DNA from: an uncultured Brachyspira sp.
Lineage (GTDB): Bacteria > Spirochaetota > Brachyspiria > Brachyspirales > Brachyspiraceae
Length of the DNA: 64,000 bases
Reading direction: 5' to 3'
NCBI RefSeq assembly: GCF_910588665.1
Contig: NZ_CAJUPR010000009.1
Coordinates: 24,195 to 88,194, forward strand
Shown here: piece after piece, positions 17,372 to 26,840 of the stretch
Numbering within the stretch: the stretch's first letter is position 1
Layout: each line of letters opens with the position of its first letter
Position numbers and translations under genes: made by a program
The notes under the pieces: generated by a model
Database searches by the model: none
What the model was told of the DNA's origin: nothing
The model's input: only the letters and a program-made list of their open reading frames with translations

Positions 17372-18349
17372 ATGGATAATAATCATTTACTGGAAGTTAA
17401 AAATTTAGAAGTGTCTTTCTTTACATCTCTTGGAGAGGTTAAGGCAGTTAATAATATTTCTTATAATTTAGATAAGTCAAAAGTTTTAGGAATAGTGGGA
17501 GAATCTGGAAGCGGGAAAAGCGTATCTGCATACTCTATTATGGGACTTATTGAAGAGCCCGGTAAAATTATGAACGGAGAAATACTATTTGAAGGCACTG
17601 ATTTGCTTAAGCTTTCAGAGCATGAAAAAAAGAAAATAAGAGGCGATTTAATATCTATGATTTTTCAGGATCCTATGACTTGTCTTAATCCTGTTTACAC
17701 TATAGGAAATCAATTAATGGAAGCATTAACCGCACATAAAAAAATAAGCAAAACCGATGCTGTGGAGAGAATAGTTGAGCTTTTAACTTTGGCAGGCATC
17801 AATGAACCTAGAAGAAGAATAAAACAGTATCCTCATGAACTTTCTGGAGGTATGCGTCAGCGTATAATGATAGCTATGGCGCTTTCTGGAGATCCTAAAA
17901 TACTTATAGCAGATGAGCCTACAACAGCATTAGATGTTACAATACAGGCGCAGATACTTGAACTTATAAAGGATATACAAAAAAAAATACAAATGGCTGT
18001 CATACTTATTACTCATGACTTTGGTATTGTAGCTGATATGGCTGATGATATTATAGTAATGTACGGCGGGGGCATAGTAGAAAGAGGAACCGTTTTTGAT
18101 ATATTTGAACGCCCTAAGCACCCCTATACTTTCGGACTTTTGAAATCTCTTCCGCGTATTGACATAAAACAGGACAGACTTATTCCTATAGAAGGCACTC
18201 CTATTGATTTACTTAATATGAAAGCAGGCTGTCCTTTCAGTACAAGATGCGAAAAGTGTATGAAAGTATGCATTGATAATAAGCCTCCTATAACCGAATT
18301 TGATAAGGGGCATTTTTCAGCCTGCTGGCTTCATCAAATGCCTGAATGA
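17372..18349 (+). CDS. oppD: Oligopeptide ABC transporter ATP-binding protein OppD (copy 1)
   Basis: A 325-residue cytoplasmic ATPase. Walker A is GESGSGKS near residues 43-50, the Q-loop follows in IFQDPMTCLNP, the signature is ELSGGMRQR, and Walker B is ILIADEPTTALD. The C-terminal Opp/Dpp extension carries cysteines (GCPFSTRCEKCMKVC) of the type that binds an iron-sulphur cluster in several family members. A GAGGT site precedes the ATG. It works as a heterodimer with OppF to power import. Identical to 27867-28844. Confidence 0.95.
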   Translation: MDNNHLLEVKNLEVSFFTSLGEVKAVNNISYNLDKSKVLGIVGESGSGKSVSAYSIMGLIEEPGKIMNGEILFEGTDLLKLSEHEKKKIRGDLISMIFQDPMTCLNPVYTIGNQLMEALTAHKKISKTDAVERIVELLTLAGINEPRRRIKQYPHELSGGMRQRIMIAMALSGDPKILIADEPTTALDVTIQAQILELIKDIQKKIQMAVILITHDFGIVADMADDIIVMYGGGIVERGTVFDIFERPKHPYTFGLLKSLPRIDIKQDRLIPIEGTPIDLLNMKAGCPFSTRCEKCMKVCIDNKPPITEFDKGHFSACWLHQMPE

Positions 18350-18389
18350 TTGACAATATCAAATTAATTAAGAATAAAGAGAGTTTTTT

Positions 18390-19352
18390 ATGAAACCTTT
18401 AATAGAAATACAAAATTTAAAACAGCATTTCAAAATCAAAGGCGGATTTTTCGGAAGAAATATACAAACCGTAAAAGCTGTTGACGGAGTATCTTTTACT
18501 ATAAATAAAGGGGAAACTTTAGGACTTGTAGGGGAATCGGGAAGCGGAAAAACCACTTTAGGAAGAACTCTGCTTCATCTTTATAAGCCTACAAGCGGAA
18601 AAATATTTTTTGACGGAGAAGAGGTTAATAATGAAAATTACCGTAACTATGCTAAAAAAATGCAGATAATTTTCCAAGATCCCTATGCTTCTCTTAATCC
18701 ACGCATGACAGTTGAAGATATAATAGGAGAAGCACTTGATGTGCATAAGCTTTATAGCTCTAAAGATGAAAGAAGAGAAAAGATAATAAATCTTCTTAAA
18801 TTAGTAGGACTCAATACCGAACATGCGCAGAGATATCCCCATGAGTTTTCAGGCGGACAGAGACAGCGTATAGGCATAGCGCGTGCTTTGGCTGTTAATC
18901 CTGAGTTTATAGTTTGCGATGAACCAGTTTCAGCGCTTGATGTGTCTATTCAGGCGCAGATAATTAATATGCTTTATGATATGCAAAACGACATGGGACT
19001 TACATATCTTTTTATAGCCCATGATTTAGCTGTAGTTCATCAGATATCTGAAAGAATAGGCGTTATGTATTTGGGAAATATTGTTGAGCTTACAGACGGC
19101 GAATCTTTATATACAAAATCGCTTCACCCCTATACTCAGTCTTTGATTTCAGCCATACCAATATCAGAACCTTCCATAGCTAAGTCAAAGCATCGTATAA
19201 TACTTTCGGGAGAAATACCGTCCCCTATTAATCCGCCTTCAGGCTGCAAGTTCAGAACAAGATGCCCTAAAGCTGAGGCTGTATGTGCAGAGAAAGTACC
19301 TGAGTTCAGAGAAGTAGAAAGCGGGCATTACTGCGCTTGTCATCTAGTGTAA
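18390..19352 (+). CDS. oppF: Oligopeptide ABC transporter ATP-binding protein OppF (copy 1)
   Basis: A 320-residue ATPase, partner of OppD. Walker A is GESGSGKTT near residues 47-55, the Q-loop is IIFQDPYASLNPRM, the signature is EFSGGQRQR, and Walker B is FIVCDEPVSALD. The C-terminal cysteine-rich extension is present (GCKFRTRCPKAEAVC). It is the last intact gene of oppBCDF; the broken membrane protein gene starts 12 bases later and oppA has its own promoter further on. Identical to 28885-29847. Confidence 0.95.
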   Translation: MKPLIEIQNLKQHFKIKGGFFGRNIQTVKAVDGVSFTINKGETLGLVGESGSGKTTLGRTLLHLYKPTSGKIFFDGEEVNNENYRNYAKKMQIIFQDPYASLNPRMTVEDIIGEALDVHKLYSSKDERREKIINLLKLVGLNTEHAQRYPHEFSGGQRQRIGIARALAVNPEFIVCDEPVSALDVSIQAQIINMLYDMQNDMGLTYLFIAHDLAVVHQISERIGVMYLGNIVELTDGESLYTKSLHPYTQSLISAIPISEPSIAKSKHRIILSGEIPSPINPPSGCKFRTRCPKAEAVCAEKVPEFREVESGHYCACHLV

Positions 19353-19363
19353 TGTAAGCCATT

Positions 19364-20958
19364 ATGAAAATTACAAATATATTTCCCGTACTTCTGATAA
19401 TTTCATCTTTATTATCGTATTTATATATAGAATATTATGCTTTTAATAAAAGAATGGTTGCAATGGACCAAATTCAGCATTTTTATGATATGACTAAATG
19501 GTATAATAGCGGAAAAATACCTACAACAGGTGCAAGATTCATAGCAAGTGAAATTATTAATGGAGAGTTTACAACTCCTAGAGTTCCGGGAGGTGCTTAT
19601 TATATATTTTATACTTTATTCTATAAATTAGCCAATGAAAATTTAGTGAAAGCTAGAATGATTAATTTTATTTTTAGTTTTATTATATTATTTACATTTC
19701 TGATTTGGATTTATAAAAAATTTGGTATTTTTATAACTTCTATAATGACTGCATTAGTATTATGTAACCCTTATGTTATATTAGCGGTAACCGATTTTTG
19801 GAATCCTAATATTACATTAATATTCAGTTTTTTATTTTTTATATTTTTATTTGAATATATCAATAATGATGATAAAAAAATAAAACAAATATCAGCAGTT
19901 TTTATATTTCCAATACTTGCTGTAATGGCACAAGGACATTTTGCAGTTTTCTTCTCTATGGTTCCCACAATGATTATTTATCTTATCATAAGATTTAAGA
20001 ATACAAGAAAATATTTATTATATTGGTGTTTTGGAGTATTTATATCTTTTTTATTATATATGCCGTATTTAATACAAGAATTGCAAAGCGGATTTAATAA
20101 TATAAAATTGGCTATGAATATAAGAAGCAGTTTAGATAAAATACCATTTCCTTAAATTTATGCTTTGCTTATTTTTCCTACTAATGAAATGTCAAGTTTA
20201 ATTGGTACAAGATTTAATTCTGTATATTATTTTTGGAGTAAAGGCGGAATATATATTTATGGATTAATATTTTTATTTTTATCTATGTTGTCTTCAATAT
20301 TTATGTTTTTCTATTCTATAGTTATTTCAATTAAGAATAAGAATAATGTTTTATTAAATAACTTAAATAGAAGTTTAATTGAGATTTTTTTATTTTTTAT
20401 TATATTTATACCAATAACAATATTATCATTTATTATTTTTAAATCAAAATCTGGAACATTTCACTATTTATATTCAGCATTTTCTATTTCTTTTATAACA
20501 TATTTAATATTTTTTAAATTTAATGAATTTAATTTCAAAAAAAATATAAAGATAATCATATATGCTTTATTTATTTTAAATTCATTTGCTGTATTAGGTG
20601 AAATGTATAGATATATAAAATTATTTCAATATCCTAGAAGTGAGAAAGTGTTAATGAATGTAGCCGAGTTTATAAAGAATGATGCCAAAGATAAAAAAAT
20701 TGCTATATTATGATAATTTTTCTGGTGTTGTAAATAAACAATTTGAGGATATTTTTACAATATATTTTAAAGATATAAATTTAAATATCTCAAAAAAACC
20801 AGATATATTATATGCATTAAGAGATGATATTGTCAGAGTAAATTGGAATGATAACAGAAACAATAATGAAATGAAATATCTTAATATATAATGGTGCTGT
20901 TGAACTTACTAATATAGGCGGATATACAATATTTAAATTTACTATAATACCAAAATAA
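19364..20958 (+). pseudogene. Broken GT-C-like polytopic membrane protein gene (copy 1)
   Basis: One protein of about 530 residues is split by an in-frame TAA after IPFP (20153-20155), by a frameshift at an A7 run near 20694-20700, and by a second shift near 20880-20893; the last piece ends IIPK at 20958. It opens with a membrane helix, then a loop with VAMDQIQHFYDMTKW, then a chain of hydrophobic helices. An early acidic loop followed by many helices is the layout of GT-C glycosyltransferases (ArnT/PMT-like), but I cannot name a substrate. It sits between oppF and oppA. The same three lesions occur in copy 2. Confidence 0.7.
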
Positions 20959-20982
20959 TATAAATATATTATTGATTTTTTA

Positions 20983-21010
20983 TTGACAATACTTTATTAT
21001 TAAATATAAT
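20983..21010 (+). promoter_or_regulatory. oppA promoter (copy 1)
   Basis: TTGACA (20983-20988), 16 bases, TATAAT (21005-21010): both boxes are consensus. It gives oppA transcription independent of oppBCDF, fitting the need for excess binding protein. Confidence 0.75.
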
Positions 21011-21045
21011 TGCAATAAATAAATAATATATTAAGGATAGGTACA

Positions 21046-22647
21046 ATGAAAAAGTATTTTTATTTAGTTTTTATTATTTCTGTTTTTATATTCTCATGTT
21101 CAAACAAATCTAATATTGAAGATAATGCGGTATATGTAAACTTAGGAGCAGAACCAAAAACTATAGATCCAGCACTGAATATAACATTGCAGGGCTCCAC
21201 TTATGTAACTCATTTATTTGAATGCCTAACTACAAAATATAAAGATATTGCCATTCAGCCAGGAGCAGCAGAGAGCTGGGATATATCTGAAGATGGACTT
21301 ACATATATATTTCATTTAAGAACTAATGGAAAATGGTCTGACGGAAAGCCTTTAACTGCACATGATTTTGAATACTCTTGGAAAAGGGTAGTTGATCCTG
21401 ATACTGCAAGCGAACCTAGTTATTTATTTGAACCTATACTTAACTTCTCTAATGTTAATGGCAGGTATATGCCAGTTGATGAGTTCGGTATAAAAGCTAT
21501 AGACGATTATAAATTAGAAGTGAAGCTTGAATATCCTACAGCTTATTTTTTAGAGCTTGTAAACTTGCCGGTATTTTCACCAGTAAGAAAAGATATGGTA
21601 GAAAAAGACCCTGATAATTGGACTAGAAATCCGAAAACCTGTGTAGGCAATGGGGCTTTTGTTTTACAGGAGAGAAGACCAGACGAAAGTATTACCGTTG
21701 TAAAAAACACAAATTATTGGGCTTCGGATACCATAGTAGCCAAAAAGATTAAATTTGTTCTTATGGATAACCCTAATTCGGCAGTTGCGGGAGTTAAAGA
21801 AGGATCTTTGCATTTTTCAGATCAGTATCCATATCAGGATACCGATACTTTAAAAGCTGAAGGCTTGATAGATATAGCAACTAGAATAGGTACTCAGTAT
21901 TATGCTTTAAATACCACCAATGAAACTTTAAAAGATAAAAGAATAAGAAAGGCTTTATCACTTGCAATAGATAGAAATTATATTGTGGATAATGTACTCA
22001 AATCAGGAAGACCTGCAGGGTCATTGGTTCCTTGGGGAGTTACTGATGTTGAGGGTTATTTCAGAGATAATGCAGGAGAATATATAAGCACCAATAGAGA
22101 AGATTATAGTAAAAATGTAGAAGAGGCTAAAAGATTAATGGCTGAAGCAGGCTATCCCGGCGGAAAAAATTTTCCTGTATTAGAATTTTTCCTCACTTTC
22201 AGCAATGATATACCTATGTTTGAGGCAGTTCAGAATATGTGGAAAGTTAATTTAGGCATAGATGTTAAGCTTACTCAAATGGAGTTTGCTCCTTTTATTA
22301 ATGCTTTCAGAACAGAAAGAAATTATACTATGGCTGGAGCAAGCTGGACTGGAAGCTATAATGATCCTACAACTTTTTTAGGTATGTTTGTAAGCTACTC
22401 TTATAAAAATCATTCTTTATTTACAAATGCTCAGTTTGATGATGCTATAATTACAGCTTCAAGAACTATTAATCAAAATATCAGAATGAGAGAACTGCAT
22501 AAAGCAGAAAAAATACTGATAGAAGATGAGGCTGTTATAATACCTATAGCTTATTTTGAGCCTGCCGTATTAAAAAGTCCTAAACTTAAAGATGTATTTT
22601 ATATACCTTTTGCCCAATATAAGTTTTCATATTCATATTTAGAATAG
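21046..22647 (+). CDS. oppA: Oligopeptide-binding lipoprotein OppA (copy 1)
   Basis: A 533-residue family 5 solute-binding protein. The signal peptide ends in a lipobox (SVFIFSC, cysteine near residue 18), so it is lipid-anchored outside the inner membrane. Family marks are NLGAEPKTIDPALN, W-S-D-G-K-P-L-T-A-H-D-F, VGNGAFVLQERRP, RKALSLAIDRNYIVDNVL and the C-terminal LHKAEKILIEDEAVIIPI. AAGGATAGG lies six bases before the ATG. It delivers peptides to OppBCDF. Identical to 31541-33142, so OppA dosage is doubled with the rest of the system. Confidence 0.95.
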   Translation: MKKYFYLVFIISVFIFSCSNKSNIEDNAVYVNLGAEPKTIDPALNITLQGSTYVTHLFECLTTKYKDIAIQPGAAESWDISEDGLTYIFHLRTNGKWSDGKPLTAHDFEYSWKRVVDPDTASEPSYLFEPILNFSNVNGRYMPVDEFGIKAIDDYKLEVKLEYPTAYFLELVNLPVFSPVRKDMVEKDPDNWTRNPKTCVGNGAFVLQERRPDESITVVKNTNYWASDTIVAKKIKFVLMDNPNSAVAGVKEGSLHFSDQYPYQDTDTLKAEGLIDIATRIGTQYYALNTTNETLKDKRIRKALSLAIDRNYIVDNVLKSGRPAGSLVPWGVTDVEGYFRDNAGEYISTNREDYSKNVEEAKRLMAEAGYPGGKNFPVLEFFLTFSNDIPMFEAVQNMWKVNLGIDVKLTQMEFAPFINAFRTERNYTMAGASWTGSYNDPTTFLGMFVSYSYKNHSLFTNAQFDDAIITASRTINQNIRMRELHKAEKILIEDEAVIIPIAYFEPAVLKSPKLKDVFYIPFAQYKFSYSYLE

Positions 22648-22813
22648 TATTATATAAAAATTTCAGAAATATTTGTTTTGGGAATTAAAAATTAAGCAGT
22701 ATTTTTTAATATATAAAATAAAGCAATTTTTATCATAGGAAAATTAATTAAAGAACTGCATAGAAAAAATTTTATTAAAAGAAAAGTAAGTGCGAAGATA
22801 CAAGTTTATTAAT

Positions 22814-24007
22814 CTAATTTATATAAATAATAGGCATTACAAAACATACTATTAACGAAAGAAGCAGATATGCATAAATAAAGAGAACATGCCTATTGTT
22901 CATAAGTATATTTAATGTATTATTACCTTCTCTGTTTTTAAATGAATTAATAAAAGATATAATATTATTTAAAGATATAATTGTTAAATGAGCAAGAAAT
23001 ATTATATTTAAAATAATCAATGTTAATTTATTAGGCGTAAGTCCGAAATTAATTATTCTATATAATGTTGCCGTAATTACTAATACATTAAAAATGAGTG
23101 CAAATATTGGAACTATTAAATATATAGCCTTTATAAATATATTTGACTTTTTATCCATTCTTGAAAACATAAGATTAATAACAGATGATGCTAAAAAAAT
23201 ATTATATATTATGTAAACTATTCTGTTATTGTATGGTCTTGATTCATAAATGAGAATAAGAAACATCATTATAAATACGGCAAATAAATCAAATATTAAT
23301 AAAGCTCTTGAAATATATACAGACAAACAAGAGTTAGTTTTTTTATATATATAAAATGCTAAAAAAGGTATAAACCCGTATAAAAATACTATAAAACATA
23401 TAATAAATTTTGCAATTAAAAAACCTGCTTCAGTACCTGCAGAAAATAATGCTGTAACGGAAAGACTTATAATAACAGATATATAAAATAACACAGTTGC
23501 AACTGCAGTATTTGCGGTATTAATTATTAAAAACCATAAAAAAGTATCTGCGAAAACAGTTAGAAAATTTGATATTCTGTCGGTATTAAGCATATTAAAA
23601 GAATTATAAGAAAGCATTAATATATTGAAAAAAATAATAGAAAAAAATATATTTCTATTTAATAATATTTGGAAATCGGGAGTATTTACAGGCGGCATAT
23701 AAACATAATTAAAAAAAATATTGGAAAAACTTGATATAAGACTTATAAGCAGAAATGATAAAAATGTAATCAAAATAACTTTTCTATTTAATTTATCTTT
23801 TAAATTAAAAATAACTGTAAAGCAAAATAAATAAAAACTTATAAAAAAATGACTATTTAAAAATATCGGAAACAGGTAGCTTGTATCCATGTTATTTAAT
23901 GTAAATATGTATATACAGGCAGGAATTGTAGACACTGCGCTTATTAATAAATATTTTAATTTTTTTGAATATTTATTATTTTTTTTATCAATTAAAATAT
24001 CTTTCAT
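22814..24007 (-). CDS. Polytopic membrane protein, DUF4153-like (copy 1)
   Basis: A 397-residue protein with about ten hydrophobic helices. After a charged N-terminus (MKDILIDKKNNKYSKKLKY) almost the whole chain is membrane. The segment TLYRIINFGLTPNKLTL near the C-terminus resembles the conserved core of DUF4153 proteins, whose role is unknown. The frame is open to 24043, but the start at 24007 is chosen because GGAG sits seven bases before this ATG. It is divergent from the HAD gene and convergent with oppA. Identical copy at 33309-34502. The family name is tentative. Confidence 0.6.
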   Translation of the reverse strand: MKDILIDKKNNKYSKKLKYLLISAVSTIPACIYIFTLNNMDTSYLFPIFLNSHFFISFYLFCFTVIFNLKDKLNRKVILITFLSFLLISLISSFSNIFFNYVYMPPVNTPDFQILLNRNIFFSIIFFNILMLSYNSFNMLNTDRISNFLTVFADTFLWFLIINTANTAVATVLFYISVIISLSVTALFSAGTEAGFLIAKFIICFIVFLYGFIPFLAFYIYKKTNSCLSVYISRALLIFDLFAVFIMMFLILIYESRPYNNRIVYIIYNIFLASSVINLMFSRMDKKSNIFIKAIYLIVPIFALIFNVLVITATLYRIINFGLTPNKLTLIILNIIFLAHLTIISLNNIISFINSFKNREGNNTLNILMNNRHVLFIYAYLLLSLIVCFVMPIIYIN

Positions 24008-24133
24008 TAAAAACTCCGTAACTTGAATAATAATATATATCATAAATCAAAAAAATCAATTATTAATAATATAAGTTTATTATTGATAAAAAATTAATTT
24101 TGTATTAAAATTATATTACTCGGATTATATTTT

Positions 24134-25003
24134 ATGAACTCAGATAAAAATAATTTTAACAAAAAAATTGAAAACTATTTTTCGGAATTTTATAAAAATC
24201 TTGAAAAAGATTCTGTTTTAATAGTCTTAGATTTTAATACTGATAATAATATAAATAAAAAACTCTATGTAATAGATAAAAATTATAAAATAATAAAAAA
24301 TAATATAACAAATATTCTGTCAGGATATATATTTAATAATGTTTTAATATTATATAATGATAAATTATGCCGCAGAGATGAAATCGCAGAAAATGCAAAA
24401 TATATCAGCGAACTTATAGAAAATGCCTATAATAAAAATATATTATACGGTATTCCTTCATATTTTCCTGATGCATCAAAAAAAATCAATAAAGCATTAT
24501 TTTTAGACAGAGACGGAGTATTAATAGAGGATAAAGGATATATAGGAACTACGGACAGGGTAAAAATAAAAAAAGAGTTTACAGATATAGTGAAATATGC
24601 AAATAATAAAGGATACATTACAATAGCAGCAACGAATCAGGCTGGAGTATCTTACGGATATTATAAAGATGAAGATGTAAATAATGTTCATAATTATATT
24701 TATAATGAGTATAAAAAACTAGGCGCCGTTATAGATGATTTTTATTATTGTCCCTATCATATAAAAGGTCAGGTAAAACCATATAATATATCTTCAGTAC
24801 TCAGAAAGCCTGAGGCTGGAATGCATCTGCTTGCATCAAAAAAATACAATATAGACTTGTTTAATTCATTTATGATAGGAGACAGAGACAGCGATATAAT
24901 AAAAATTCCATATCTGAAAACATTATTAATACAGACGGATATATACGAGATAGAAAATAAAAACAATATTACGGAAGTAAATAATATATATAATATTCTT
25001 TAA
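24134..25003 (+). CDS. GmhB/HisB-type HAD phosphatase with unusual N-terminal extension (copy 1)
   Basis: A 289-residue protein. Residues about 120-285 form a HAD hydrolase: motif I is LFLDRDGVL (nucleophile aspartate), motif II is AATNQAGVSYG, then RKPEAGM with the motif III lysine, and motif IV is IGDRDSD. This is the pattern of D-glycero-D-manno-heptose bisphosphate phosphatase and histidinol phosphatase. The zinc-binding loop is only partly kept (YYCPYH). The first ~115 residues match nothing I know and are charged and asparagine-rich. It is convergent with the cheA fragment 20 bases away. Identical copy at 34629-35498. Confidence 0.75.
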   Translation: MNSDKNNFNKKIENYFSEFYKNLEKDSVLIVLDFNTDNNINKKLYVIDKNYKIIKNNITNILSGYIFNNVLILYNDKLCRRDEIAENAKYISELIENAYNKNILYGIPSYFPDASKKINKALFLDRDGVLIEDKGYIGTTDRVKIKKEFTDIVKYANNKGYITIAATNQAGVSYGYYKDEDVNNVHNYIYNEYKKLGAVIDDFYYCPYHIKGQVKPYNISSVLRKPEAGMHLLASKKYNIDLFNSFMIGDRDSDIIKIPYLKTLLIQTDIYEIENKNNITEVNNIYNIL

Positions 25004-25022
25004 GTATTTATATTAAAAATAA

Positions 25023-25602
25023 CTATTTTTGTATTTCAGGTATTTCATTATTCTTTATTTTTTCAATGAAGCTTCTCAAATCGTTTTTAGAGCCTTTGCT
25101 GTTATTAATTTTTCCTCTTTCAATAATTCTCTTAGTACCTAAACTTACTATGGTTTGAATATCTAAAATAAAGCTTACTGTACCATCTCCTAAAACCGTA
25201 GCTCCTGCCAAACCTTCTGATTTTGTTATATTGTCTTTTAAAGTTTTTATAACTATATCCTGCTCTCCTATTAGGTTATTGACTAAAAGAGCCACTTTTT
25301 TTCCTTCAGAAGAAAGTATAACAGCATAGTATGATTTTATATCGCTGTATCTTGAAGGCAGTCTGAATAATTCTTTAATGCTTAATACATTAATAACATC
25401 TTCTCTTACTTTAATAACTTCTATTCCTTCCAATTCATGAATATCTTTAACATCTATTTTAACAGTTTCCAATATGCTGTTAATAGGAACGGCATAATAT
25501 TCTTTTTCGGCATCAACAATAAGAGCCTGAATAATTGCAACTGTAAGAGGTATTCTCAAAAAGAAAGTTGAGCCTTTACCAAATTCGGTTTCTATACCTA
25601 TA
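25023..25602 (-). pseudogene. 3' fragment of cheA created by the duplication (CheW-like domain only)
   Basis: Identical to the last third of the intact cheA (from about residue 594 to the end). It keeps the final strands of the kinase domain (GKGSTFFLRIPL) and the whole C-terminal CheW-like coupling domain. At 25602 the cheA frame stops matching and runs into the 5' end of the small pseudogene, where it meets a TAG within two codons. No normal start remains; the first possible one is a TTG at 25559. Probably not functional, though a CheW-like peptide could be made if translation begins at the TTG. Confidence 0.85.
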
Positions 25603-25637
25603 AATATTTTATAATATTTTTATAAATTGTTTTCATA

Positions 25638-25763
25638 TTATTACTATGTTCGCCTCGCCTTTAAGAGCATCAATACTTTTAGTATTGATGCGGCTTGCCT
25701 CACTTATTAATTTATTACTATGTTCGCCTCACCGATTAGGCCCTGCTTGGCGGGCATAGCAAC
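25638..25763. repeat. Intergenic hairpin repeat element (duplication copy 2)
   Basis: Same as 15143-15268: two direct copies of TTATTACTATGTTCGCCTC around a ten-base perfect stem (25667-25676 with 25682-25691). In this copy the element lies 36 bases from the duplication joint. Confidence 0.75.
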
Positions 25764-25825
25764 ATAAAAAGCATTAATATAAAAAGACTTTGAAAAATTA
25801 ATGTAATTGTTTTTGTTTTACTTTT

Positions 25826-25854
25826 TTGACAAAAGTTAATTTTTATTATATTAT
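25826..25854 (+). promoter_or_regulatory. Promoter of the opp operon, copy 2
   Basis: TTGACA, 17 bases, TATTAT, as in copy 1. Because the promoter is inside the duplicated unit, the second operon can be expressed independently. Confidence 0.7.
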
Positions 25855-25903
25855 GGTGTTAATATTAATTTGAATGAGTTTTATTTTACGGAGGGTATTT
25901 TTC

Positions 25904-26824
25904 ATGTTTTCTTACATTATAAAAAGATTATTAATCTCTCTTTTAACTCTTTTTGTTATAGTAACAATAACATTCTTTTTAATGCATATGGTGCCCGGAG
26001 GTCCTTTTGTAGGTGAAAAACCTCTCAGCAAAGTGGCGCTTGAAAATTTAAATAGAAAATACGGACTTGATAAGCCGTTAATAGTTCAGTATGCCAATTA
26101 TTTAAAAAACGCTGTTAAAGGAGATTTGGGCACCTCGCTTACTAAAATAGGTCAATCCGTTTCAGGTACAATAGTAAGAGCATTTCCCGTATCTTTCAGA
26201 CTTGGAATATTCAGCATGTTTATTTCTACTACTATAGGAGTATTATTTGGTATAGTTGCGGCATTAAGGCATGGAAAAACAGCAGACAGAGCTGTAATGG
26301 TAGCCGCCACTTTAGGAATAGCCGTGCCTAGTTTTGTAGTTGCCACAGTTTCTATTATTATATTTTCTGTTCAGTTAAAGCTTCTCCCAGCTTACGGATT
26401 CGATTCTTTTGCTCAGTATATAATGCCCGGATTTGCCCTATCTTTCAGCTCGCTCAGTTTTATGGCAAGACTTATGAGAAGTTCTATGCTTGATGTTATT
26501 CATCAGGATTATATAAAAACAGCCAGAGCAAAGGGAATATCAATAAATGTAATCATATTTAAGCATGCCTTAAGAAATGCTATTATACCAATAGTTACTT
26601 ATATAGGACCGCTTGCCGCTGCAATTCTAACAGGTTCTTTTGTTGTAGAGAAAATATTTAATATACCCGGTCTTGGAAGATATTTTGTTGAAAGCATTAC
26701 GCAAAGGGATTATCCTACCATATTAGGAGTTACAATATTTTACGGTGCTTTTTTAATAGCCATGAATTTCTTAGTGGATTTATCTTATGGTATTATAGAC
26801 CCTAGAATAAAAATACAAGATTAA
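25904..26824 (+). CDS. oppB: Oligopeptide permease OppB (copy 2)
   Basis: Identical in protein sequence to the gene at 15409-16329 (306 residues), with the same CGGAGGG site before the ATG and the same promoter. The docking loop and all membrane helices are intact, so this copy should be as functional as the first. Identity between paralogues this long-lived would be unexpected; it shows the second copy is new. Confidence 0.94.
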   Translation: MFSYIIKRLLISLLTLFVIVTITFFLMHMVPGGPFVGEKPLSKVALENLNRKYGLDKPLIVQYANYLKNAVKGDLGTSLTKIGQSVSGTIVRAFPVSFRLGIFSMFISTTIGVLFGIVAALRHGKTADRAVMVAATLGIAVPSFVVATVSIIIFSVQLKLLPAYGFDSFAQYIMPGFALSFSSLSFMARLMRSSMLDVIHQDYIKTARAKGISINVIIFKHALRNAIIPIVTYIGPLAAAILTGSFVVEKIFNIPGLGRYFVESITQRDYPTILGVTIFYGAFLIAMNFLVDLSYGIIDPRIKIQD

Positions 26825-26840
26825 GCATAAGGGGGGTACA

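Larger units (their letters stand above)
15104..25602. repeat. 10,495-bp tandem segmental duplication, copy 1
   Basis: Every position from 15104 to 25602 recurs 10,495 bases further on. The sequences diverge at 15103/25598 on the left and at 25603/36098 on the right. Copy 1 holds the 5' end of a pseudogene, a hairpin repeat, oppBCDF, a broken membrane protein gene, oppA, a membrane protein gene, a HAD phosphatase gene and the last third of cheA. All encoded proteins are the same as in copy 2. The copies abut with four shared bases (TATA, 25599-25602). Confidence 0.95.

Noticed and set aside
25023..25559. Stand-alone CheW gene
   Set aside because: It is exactly the end of the neighbouring cheA and stops matching at the duplication joint; it is a fragment.
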